Source of the DNA: Platycnemis pennipes
Taxonomy: Eukaryota > Arthropoda > Insecta > Odonata > Platycnemididae
DNA length: 64,000 bases
Reading direction: 5' to 3'
Assembly: GCA_933228895.1 (NCBI GenBank)
Contig: OW121858.1
Coordinates: 35,239,859 to 35,303,858, forward strand
Shown: in pieces, positions 56,038 through 64,000 of the stretch
Layout: each line of letters starts with the position of its first letter
Position numbering within the stretch: position 1 is the first letter of the stretch
The notes under the pieces: generated by a model
What the model was told of the DNA's origin: nothing
Seen by the model: the letters and a program-made list of their open reading frames with translations, nothing else
Databases searched by the model: none
Made by a program: the position numbers and the translations under genes

Positions 56038-57016
56038 GGAGGCCGAATTATGAAGTAGATGTCATTTTTGTGAAACTTTCAGGACACATCATTTACTTTG
56101 GCCCTTCTATCGATTGGCACTAAAATAATGAGGCCTTTCCATCAATTATAGTATATTTGAAGAAAAAAGACGTTGAAAGTCAGATATTTTTATATTACGT
56201 GGTTATACGACAGAGCATGGCTCTTGCAGTAAAATATGCAGATTACTAATGTAAAGAGAAATGTCGTTTTGACGAAAAACTAATATAAGATGCGCAATTT
56301 TATGTAGAATTTAGCATTGTAATAAAAGTTCTCGCCTTACCACACTTGTTTAATTGATATTAATAAATATTTGCTCGAAAAAAAGCAGAAAAGCATTAGT
56401 TACTATATGAAAGTGGCGCTACAGTATGTCGTTATCATTGGCAACGGTACTTGTGACGGAACGTGCTTGCAGAGCTAAATCATCTCACTTAATTTAGGAA
56501 TATAATCTTACCAAGGTCCTTCTTATATTTTTTATGTAATTTAAATATATCATTGGTTATAGACATGTTGTAATTAATATCAATGCTTCCAAACGGTAGC
56601 AGCGTCATTGTTGCCAAAGAATTTTCAAAAATATGACCATTAATGAACTTCAAAACAAAGAGATTTATTCGCGAGGAAATAGTTTGAAACTAAATAATAA
56701 AACATTTAACCTATTTTAGAATACGTATTAGCGGGATTGAGCATGTATTGTCACTTTTGAAATTAAACGTGGCAACAACACGTCAGCCATGTTCCGGAGT
56801 CAAAATGAGTCAAAAAAGAGCTTGTATTAAAATAGAATGCAACTTCAACGCGCTATATAATAGCATCATACTCATACAATCATTGTGTACCTTGCGTTAT
56901 CACCCTATGAATGATTTTCCATATATTTTTTGTTTTTCTGGATCGGTATCTATTCATTAAATAACAAAAATCTCTTTTACGGGATTCTAATTCGCGGAGT
57001 CAGGGGTGGAAACGTT
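56038..57016 (+). mobile_element. Family A element, copy 7
   Basis: 979 bp between TTAA at 56034-56037 and 57017-57020. The 5' tip has lost the CTCCACC part (GGAGGCCGAATTATGAAGT). Confidence 0.85.
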
Positions 57017-57020
57017 TTAA

Positions 57021-57728
57021 GAGATATGAACGGGCGCTTGAATTATAATCTACTGGAGATTAACTGTTTATTTTATGGGCGTTGCTAAGGCGATTGTCAT
57101 TTTCGACTCCGAATGAAAAAAATCGAGGATGTTTAAATAATTCCGCCAATAGGAAGAGAGCTATTCCGTCAGTTGCATTGTAGCTACAGAACACAATATC
57201 ATAAATTCGTCTTTTTCTGGAAATTTAATAAGAAATAAAAAAATATCATGTACATCCCTATTTATATATTAAATCTTCCCATAACCTTCAACTAGTAGTT
57301 TATAATTCATAAATCTTTACTCTTTATTTAATTAACGATTGATTTTGTCTGATTTTCTGCCCGTTTGATATCATATTTCACGCGTAACGGAGTCATACAA
57401 TAGATTTACATAAAAAGATTATTTAGAATCATAAGTAAAATCTGAAAGATAATAATGTTGGGAAAACATTTGTAAAAGTCATGTCCAACATTTACCTCTC
57501 AGACACTTTCGGTGTAGACTCGCAGGATAAGGGTGTTGACAACAATGTAGTCTTAAGGGACCAACGACCCTGACGACCCAAATGGTTTGTTTACGTCACG
57601 TAACCCACGTGACGTTATGCGTTCACTCGTTCACGATAAACTATAACGCTTATAATATACCGCAATATTCCAAGTTACAACTCTTAGGAATTTTTTGTTG
57701 GATTTTGCATGTTTTCAACTTTTCGTAT
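57021..57728. other. Unassigned interval
   Basis: No gene supported. Confidence 0.3.
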
Positions 57729-59574
57729 CCCAGACAGCACACATTCTACCGTATACGCTGAATATACGTATAAAATTGGTATAAACCATATATACTGTAG
57801 AAGATACCAGTATACTGTGCATTGGAAATCTACGTATAAAACCTAGCAACATTGTAGCAACAATGCGTATATTTGACAGCAAATGTCCTAGCACGATGCG
57901 TATACTGTATATAGATATATCATATAAACAGTATACAAAAAATATATGAATATAGGAGACAGAATGTATACTGTTTACAGAATGTATAAATACAATATTA
58001 ACTATATGTAGGCAAGTTAATTGCCAAAAAATCAATAATGCTTGGTAGGGGACCCCATGATAGGTCGAACTGTAAGAGCCAAGTGAAAAGTACATCAAGC
58101 AGCACATGTTATTCACTACGGTTCCTGCACAAATGAATATGTTCCCCAGGACTTTGCTCTTGAAAACATAATTATTTAGAATAAGTAATTTTCCACCAAA
58201 ATTAATTACACACACATGGTTAGCGGTTATGAGGTCAGTAACAGAACTTTACTCAAAGACATTCATTAATCGATAGAAATTCTTTATTTAATGGATCAAA
58301 ATATTGAAGAAAAGATTGATTACAATAATTTATTATTATTTATTATTAATTATTTATTATAATAATTTATTAATAAAACAAGAACCAGAAAGGCTATGAA
58401 AAAAATGCTACGAATATCGATTTATTTCAGGTTTCCATTGGAAGGGATAAAACTTAATCCTTGTGTCCAGGGCTGGTTCTTTGGTTCTTTTCATTCTGGT
58501 TCTTTGAGCGCCGTTTGTCCTTTCCCTCATCGGTTTTGTACTTAGAGAGACGGACGGACCATCGACCTTTTCACCGTCAACATATCTACTTCAACATATT
58601 ATTCGTCAGTTTACACTTTTTTTGCATTGCATCTGAAAAGGCACAAGATAACTTATATGCAGATCTGGTAATAGAATGGCATATATGTGTTAAAACATGT
58701 TAGTTCCATATACAATGATGTGAAAAATGTAAGGCATAACTTTTTTGTTTCCATATAGAGCAACAAACTGTCAAGAGCATCGTCTTATACCTATCACGAG
58801 GCATGATGTTAAATTTTTAAGTTCAAAGTTAGCGGACGGACAATAACTATGTAATAAAACTGTTATAAATAATAATGACCTGCAAGGCTAAAAAATTATA
58901 TCGGTCACTAACAAATATCACTTGGCTCATGATTACATAGTAGTTACCGATCAATCCACAATTACTTACCCAGATCCAGACATAGCCATGAATTTATTTC
59001 TTGAATGCGGGATACCACTCCAACCGCAACCGCGTCCAGCTACACCAAACGATATTATAAATTCACAAAAAAAATTATTACGGCTCGCACAAACTTCGGA
59101 TTAAATTAATGGCAAGACGCTAGCAACGTAAACAAAAGTAGTTCGCTATTTCGTCACCTATGTGGCGCTTCGAACGACAAATTGCAAATTGCGGCCATTT
59201 TAAACGACTAAATTGTCACGGTCTCTCCCTATGATTTTAAGCGGGAGTACAGAGTTATCAATTTACAAACTACAATGGGAGTTTGTATACTCTGTTCGAG
59301 AACTATATCTTTGATTTGTGTGTATCAATCTGCGCCCATATTTTTATTTATTTGTTCATTTATTTAATGTGGTATATAATTTCTGGTGATTTATTTGGTA
59401 TGTAATCACCCTATAAGGTATATTAACAATATATGTATATTTTCTGTATACGGTATCATAGCTGTACAAATGTGTAAACATGATGTATAAATCATGTATA
59501 CTGTATCATAAATATACAGTATATACTATATATACACAAAATATATGTATACACCTCAAAGTGTGCTGTCTGGG
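57729..59574. mobile_element. TIR element (family K) with GTATAC-rich subterminal regions
   Basis: CCCAGACAGCACAC at 57729-57742 and GTGTGCTGTCTGGG at 59561-59574 are perfect 14-bp inverted ends. The first 280 bp and last 170 bp are crowded with GTATAC, TATACTG and ATATAC words in both directions. The middle is different, with a protein-like stretch at 58922-59104. AT directly outside both ends could be a 2-bp duplication. No transposase seen. Confidence 0.7.
58922..59104 (+). CDS. Protein-like open frame inside family K (unrecognised)
   Basis: About 60 codons, ending TAA at 59102-59104, without a strong ATG (HDYIVVTDQSTITYPDPDIA, then AMNLFLECGIPLQPQPRPAT and a basic tail). Its proline and charged content is unlike the surrounding AT-rich noise. 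It may be the last exon of a gene carried by the element. Family not recognised. Confidence 0.3.
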   Translation: MAHDYIVVTDQSTITYPDPDIAMNLFLECGIPLQPQPRPATPNDIINSQKKLLRLAQTSD

Positions 59575-61142
59575 ATTGAATATGTCTTTATCTGTGCAAG
59601 TTGATTGTATGCTTTTCAGAGATGTGATTTATACATCTCTCTATTTACAAAAAAGTTGAAACATATTAACTCTTTTAACTGATTTTCGAATAATTATGTA
59701 AGCTTTTCGTTAGTACTTATTAAACTACCGTTAATTATTTTGGCCAACATATTATCGCCGTCTGTACGTCACACAATGTGGATTTATTACTAGATTAATG
59801 TGAAGTAGAGTGTTGAAAGACTTCAAGCCATTATTGTATGGCTTCTGTGACTCCAACCGATGCAACCAGCTTTCAAAAGTGAAAAAAAAACACTTCCGCT
59901 CGCCGCAGTGAGATGTCGCATCTTTCGGGCGAACAAAAGAAATCGACATCGCGTCCTATAGACCGTCCGTTCCACCGTCCGCTAATAGTTGGGTGATTGG
60001 GTGCCGCCGTTTGGTTTACGTACCCGTTCCAACCGGCGACGGGACTCCCCAATTCACCACCCCCCCCCGCTATCGTTACCACAGCGGGGGGTTTTGGGGA
60101 ACCCTTTGGAAAGGGTACGGAACGAAACCCTTTTATCCGACCCTTGATTATGGGGGAGGGCGGCGAGGGTGCTGAGTTTTAGTCCGAGAGGGCGTGTTCC
60201 GAAACACGAGGAAAGGTGAGGGCATTAAGGGGTTCGAGGAAAACCCTTTTCGAGAGGGACGTTAATAAAGGGTGATTCGGGGTCCCGAGGCAGATGCGTC
60301 GTCGTCCCCCAATCGACCCTAAGGAGCACCCTAGTGTCCGGGTGGAATTCACGAGAGGGACTGCATCTCCAGGCACCCTGCAGATCTCCAAATTGGGACA
60401 CGGGATTGGCAACTTTGAAAAAAATAAGGAAAACAGTCACCCAAGAGGAGAAAGGGATAGCGGAGAGACCCTTACGAAGTCCCATTCAGTCACAGGAAGT
60501 GGACACAATCGGTAGCGCCCAGAGCAGAAAACTTTGTCAATGCACTTTAAAAAAAGGGTACATATGTACTATTTTTATGTTTGTATTCGTGTATATATAT
60601 ATGTATATGGTAACCCCCACATGGTCGGGCCGCGTAGGCAGGGGTGCATTGTCGTCGCGACAACAATGCACGGAGAGCACGCCCCTCGTCACCCTGAGGG
60701 GGTCGGAAGGAAACACGTTCGCCCCAGCGCGCACTGGCCATCTTGTCCCCACGTGGCCACCACGTGGTTGTGCTTCGAGAAGAGGGGAAGTGATGAAAAC
60801 TTTTATTTCTTTTTTATCTGCACGGTCTATTTCCCTCCCTTGCGTACAATACCCTGGGCAGGGCCTTGGCAATCATCATGGCGTCCGGGCGTGATTACGA
60901 CCCTGTCGCGTGGAACCCGGAAAGGGGTTCGTCATACTTCTATAACGTTTCCTTCCTCCCCGGGATGATATGAAGGCGTGTTCCGCGAAACGGAAGCCGC
61001 GATTCGCACATGGCGAGGTTGGGCGACGACGATTCGCGTATCGTGAGCGACGCGGTTTCGATACGATTTTCGGCTCGTAGGGAGCGTATCGATTCGTTGT
61101 ACCCACTGCCAGCATCGAAAGAAAGTTCGTTGGACGAGAATA
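59575..61142. other. Unassigned interval, GC-rich from about 59890
   Basis: 59890-61130 is the most GC- and CpG-rich part of the window (for example CACCCCCCCCCGCTATCG, GGGGAACCCTTTGGAAAGGG). Many overlapping frames exist on both strands with no consistent coding signal. TGCATTGT...ACAATGCA at about 60645-60670 is a small hairpin. It may be a decayed CpG island or GC-rich repeat. Confidence 0.35.
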
Positions 61143-61615
61143 ATCCTCCTGGAGGGTTATTCTGTAATCTCACCTTCTTTAATGACTCTTTGGCGGGAAG
61201 GCGGGAGATCCGTTTCGCTCTCTAAATGATCAGATCACGAACGGTTCGTGAGTTGACGAAGCTTCTGTCGGCAGCGCTATCTGTTGCCGATCTCTTCTAC
61301 TTTGAATAAACAAACGAGTGCCTGGCAACGGCGACCGCTGTCTTCAAAAATGGAGGAATACGGTGAACAGGTGAGTGAAAAATTGTTTGTCCCTATCATT
61401 TTGATTATTCGGATGGCCTGTCAAGATAATTCATGTCCGATAATTTCCTTTATACCAATATTGGAATTTGCATTTGTTTCTCGCTACATTTTACGTTAAT
61501 AGTGTTTTTAGAAATCATATGTTGATAATATACAATTCGTGATTTAAGAGCGTATAAGTTCTTCACGGTGTGCAAATTCCAAAATTAAATTAAAAATCGT
61601 TAACGTTCCAAAATT
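61143..61615 (+). mobile_element. Family E element, copy 1 (longest 5' part)
   Basis: GGAGGGTTATTCTGTAATCTC (about 61149), then GGGAGATCCGTTTCGCTCTC, ACGAACGGTTCGTGAGT and AGCGCTATCTGTTGCCGATC, shared with 63.4 kb. From about 61497, GTTTTTAGAAATCAT.TGTTG and TTCTTCACGGTGTGCAAATTC match the 30.1-kb copy inverted. The middle (61305-61495), missing from the 63.4-kb copy, contains a first-exon-like ATG and splice donor. The 3' half is lost next to the D element. Confidence 0.7.
61350..61370 (+). CDS. Possible first exon of the family E gene
   Basis: CAAAAATGG context, then seven codons MEEYGEQ ending CAG directly before GTGAGTGAAA (61371), a consensus splice donor. The downstream exon candidate in this family is the W-K-R-W-W-L-H frame at 63.6 kb and, inverted, at 30.0 kb; the phase (0) fits. 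Unproven. Confidence 0.35.
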
Positions 61616-61750
61616 AAAGTTCTGGTAACGTCTTCGGGTCTGAAGGACATTTTGGCAATCACCTACTCACATCATTGTAATGGATTCTGTTGCTATAAGA
61701 CCTATGCGCTGACAATTTAATTAAGAAAATAACGCTGCTAAATCTTCCAC

Positions 61751-62896
61751 AATGGGGGCGTTAGCTCGGAACCGAAATCGCAATTTTGTACACGAAATTG
61801 TTAGATGGAAACGAGAAATGAATTTTAGTGAAAAAATTAATCTTATAAACCACAACAATTCACTTCAATAAATAAAATTTTAAAATAAGCAAAAGGTGAT
61901 GCCCAGCGAAAATGCTGCTCTGATAATATTGACGTCATTTTTCTCCCATCCTTGGCTGCTTTTTAGGGGAAGGGAAGGGAGTGGAGGGGGGGTTCTCCGA
62001 AGGTCTACTTGCACAGATGCTGACGTAATCGCTCCTATTGGCAGAGTCAGCTGCATTGTCCCCCATTGCGATAAGGCGAAGTAGCTTCCTCGGGCTCAGT
62101 CGTGATTGGACGAAGTCGTCATACGTCAGAGGTTGCACCACACCCACTTTTCCGAAAGGGTTGAAAACATCAGTTTTTCGCCGCTTATAAATCGGGAAAT
62201 AATTGACGGATCAAAGAACGGAAAAATACGGGTCTTTTTATTTTATAAACTCTATCTGATTCGACAATAAATAAAAAGATGGTAAACGACCCCATTCATA
62301 CCAACATTATTAGTTCAATTTTTTTTTGTTTTTTAAATTTTACATGTGTTACCAGTGTTAACCATTTTTTCTATTGCCGAATCTGATATAGTTTGTAGAA
62401 TGAAAAGATCCGTATTTTTACGTTTTCTGATCCGTCAATTATTTCCCGAGTTATTAAGCGGCGAATAAAACTGATGTTTTTTTACCCTTTCGGAAAAGTG
62501 GGCGTGGTGCAACCTCTGACGTACATCGACTTCGTCCAATCACAACTGAGCCCGCGAAACTACTTCGCCTTATCGCAAAGGGGGATAATACAGCTGGCTC
62601 TGCCAATCGGAGCGGTCGTTAGACAGGATCTTTGCAGGAGCAGACCTTCCGTGAACCCCCCTCCACTCCCCTCCCTTTCCCTAAAAAACAGTATATAAGG
62701 AGGGGAGGTGAATGATGTAGTAAGTCTCAAAGCAGCTTCTTAGGTGGGCGTCACCTTTTGCTTATTTAAATTTTAGATTTTTGAATAAATGGTTGTGGTT
62801 AGAAGATTAATTTCTTCACTAAATTTCTTTTTTCGTTTCCATCTATTAATTTCGTGGACAAAATTACGATTTCGGTTCCGAGTAATCACCCCCATT
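61751..62896. mobile_element. Family D foldback element (complete)
   Basis: Two arms of about 525 bp in inverted orientation (61751-62280 and 62371-62896), with a centre of about 90 bp. Arm landmarks: GCTCGGAACCGAAATCGCAA, AGGTGATGCCCAGC, TTTTTAGGGGAAGGGAAGGG, TTGCGATAAGGCGAAGTAG, GATTGGACGAAGTCG, GTTGCACCAC.CCCACTTTTCC. The outer tip is AATGGGGGCG / CACCCCCATT. No gene; the short frames follow arm symmetry. Confidence 0.88.
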
Positions 62897-62942
62897 ATGT
62901 ATATGTTGGGTGAACGTTAAACTGAATAAATAAATAAATAAA

Positions 62943-63300
62943 ATCCCTTAAGTCCCTAGCTAAAAAAATGAAAATATTATCCTGTTTAATACCTTATGAA
63001 TTGGCAATTTTAAGGACATCTTTAGAATAATAAGACGCTGAAATGCTTAAAGTCTCTGGGTAAAAAAAATAAAAGTATTATCCTATAAAATACCTTAACA
63101 AAAGGACAATTTAAAGGATATCATAATAAGAATACGATTCTAAAATAACTAAAGTCGATTAGTAAAATAAAAATAAAAATTATTATCCTGTTTTACACCT
63201 TATCATAAGGATAAAATGAGTAGAATATGATGCTAAAATCCCTTAATTCCCTAGGTAAAAAAATTAAATTGTTATCCTATTTAATACCTTTTTATCGTTC
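62943..63300 (+). repeat. Degenerate tandem repeat, ~97-bp unit, four copies
   Basis: TTAA.GTC.CTAGGTAAAAAAAT..AA.TATTATCCT.TTTAATACCTTAT recurs at about 62945, 63043, 63141 and 63236, with AGGA.A..TTTAAGGA.ATC linkers. Confidence 0.8.
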
Positions 63301-63385
63301 CCATCTTAAAGATTTTGCTTGAATAATAGCGATTTTAGTTCCAGCATAACGCCCCCATTGCTTTTAAATTATCACTCCACTTCAT

Positions 63386-63896
63386 TCTGGGGGGTTACCT
63401 TGTAATCTCACCTTTTTAAGGACTCTTTGCGGGAAGTCGGGAGATCCGTTTCGCTCTCTTAATGATCGGCTCACGAACGGTTCCGTGAATCGTCGAAGCT
63501 TCTGTCGGTAGCGCTATCTGTTGTTCCGATCACGGTGTGCTGGAGTTCTTCACGTTGTGCAAATTCCAAAAATACAATTAAAAATCGTTTGTATCTTTAT
63601 CGCTCTTGCTTTGTTTGTCCAACTCAAGCTTCACTTGTGGAAACGATGGTGGCTCCATTTCACGTTCTTAATGAAGACGAGATGGGAACTAATGGCAGGC
63701 GGAGATAATGAAACGGATCAAGAGTCGAAAGACACGGATCAGCTGATGAATCGTGTAAAAGACCAGCACATGACCGGCAGTTCACCGCTTGAGATCCGAA
63801 GATGGTCACGCCGCCTGGGTGGCGGAGTTTAACTACGAAAAAGTGACATTTAATGACGTATTCTCACTGAAGTGAGATTACAAAATAATCCTCCTG
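63386..63896 (+). mobile_element. Family E element, copy 3 (both ends present, internally deleted)
   Basis: The ends GGGGGTTACCTTGTAATCTCAC and GTGAGATTACAAAATAATCC form inverted repeats of about 20 bp. Compared with copy 1, about 200 bp including the exon-like ATG is missing near 63535. Confidence 0.78.
63521..63832 (+). pseudogene. Family E gene-like module, downstream exon candidate
   Basis: The open frame to TAA at 63830-63832 includes WKRWWLHFTFLMKTRWELMA, DNETDQESKDTDQLMNRVKD and SPLEIRRWSRRLGGG. An acceptor-like pyrimidine run ending in CTCAAG precedes the WKRWW part (near 63625). In the inverted copy at 29.8-30.1 kb the frame through WKRWWLHFTF and again DETDQESKDTDQ is kept by two indels that sum to three bases, though that copy ends early. 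The function is unknown; it could be a captured exon or the element's own small protein. The deleted first exon makes this copy a pseudogene if the two-exon model is right. Confidence 0.4.
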
Positions 63897-64000
63897 AATA
63901 TCCTTCGAACATTGCATCAAACCGTTGTGCCCTGACAAACATCTGTATACTGTCTAAACCCTTAAAAACTTGCCCCATGTATAATTTAGAACACAGGGTC

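Noticed and set aside
57715..58215. 166-residue minus-strand frame rich in I, V and Y
   Set aside because: It covers the GTATAC-rich subterminal repeats of family K; the hydrophobic composition follows from the repeat.
60645..60670. TGCATTGT...ACAATGCA hairpin as a terminator
   Set aside because: Eight-bp stem in a eukaryotic GC-rich stretch; no functional context.
60294..60968. Several overlapping frames of 70-190 residues in GC-rich DNA
   Set aside because: Overlapping frames on both strands are expected in GC-rich sequence with few stops; no domain, splice or start context chooses one.

Overview
This is an AT-rich, repeat-dominated piece of animal nuclear DNA, most probably from an insect or another arthropod. 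The evidence is a copia element primed by animal initiator tRNA-Met, Penelope-like retroelement (PLE) remnants with hammerhead ribozymes, a piggyBac pseudogene, an insect-type Helitron helicase remnant, a degenerate non-LTR reverse transcriptase, a short repeat with an ACCACC...GTGTGTGGCAGAGG core that recurs in insect genomes, and a decayed gene of a multicopy arthropod protein family (VNDTAERGV motif). I found no convincing complete host gene; most long open frames are chance frames inside repeats.

Layout. 0-5 kb: a PLE 3' fragment with a GIY-YIG tail and hammerhead (67-470), then non-autonomous DNA elements of families A, H and L. 5.36-9.84 kb: an almost intact, recently inserted copia element with identical 177-bp LTRs. 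11.1-13.4 kb: a family H element carrying a 77-79 bp tandem array and a nested family I element. 14-19 kb: families B, L and A and an 88-bp satellite. 20.3-21.4 kb: a 5'-truncated LINE. 21.94-24.96 kb: a 3-kb DNA transposon with about 183-bp terminal inverted repeats, a perfect 9-bp target duplication and a decayed multi-exon gene; this is the most interesting object here. 25.8-31.1 kb: families A, B and E and the satellite again in inverse orientation. 31.15-33.71 kb: an internally deleted piggyBac element with TTAA target sites. 33.7-34.5 kb: a GC-richer promoter-like stretch. 34.5-37.4 kb: nested families D, B, C and A. 37.9-43.9 kb: two large satellites (about 152 bp and about 238 bp units), the second split by a family C insertion. 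44-51 kb: families A, B, C and G and a tRNA-like SINE head. 51.8-52.7 kb: an inverted PLE dimer with a hammerhead in each arm. 53.2-54.3 kb: Helitron remains. 55.0 kb: a small hAT-type MITE with an 8-bp target duplication. 56-57 kb: family A. 57.7-59.6 kb: a TIR element rich in GTATAC. 59.6-64 kb: GC-richer DNA, family E copies with a small gene-like module, a 1.15-kb foldback element (D) and a 97-bp tandem repeat.

Nothing here works as an operon or pathway. The window reads as a transposon graveyard with a few young insertions (copia) and many older nested ones. The main non-autonomous families are A (7 copies, about 1 kb, TTAA-flanked), B (4 copies, about 770 bp), C (about 740 bp, TTAA-flanked), D (foldback), E (TIR element with gene-like exons), G (about 540 bp), H and L. 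These family letters are mine, assigned from comparison inside the window, not database names.
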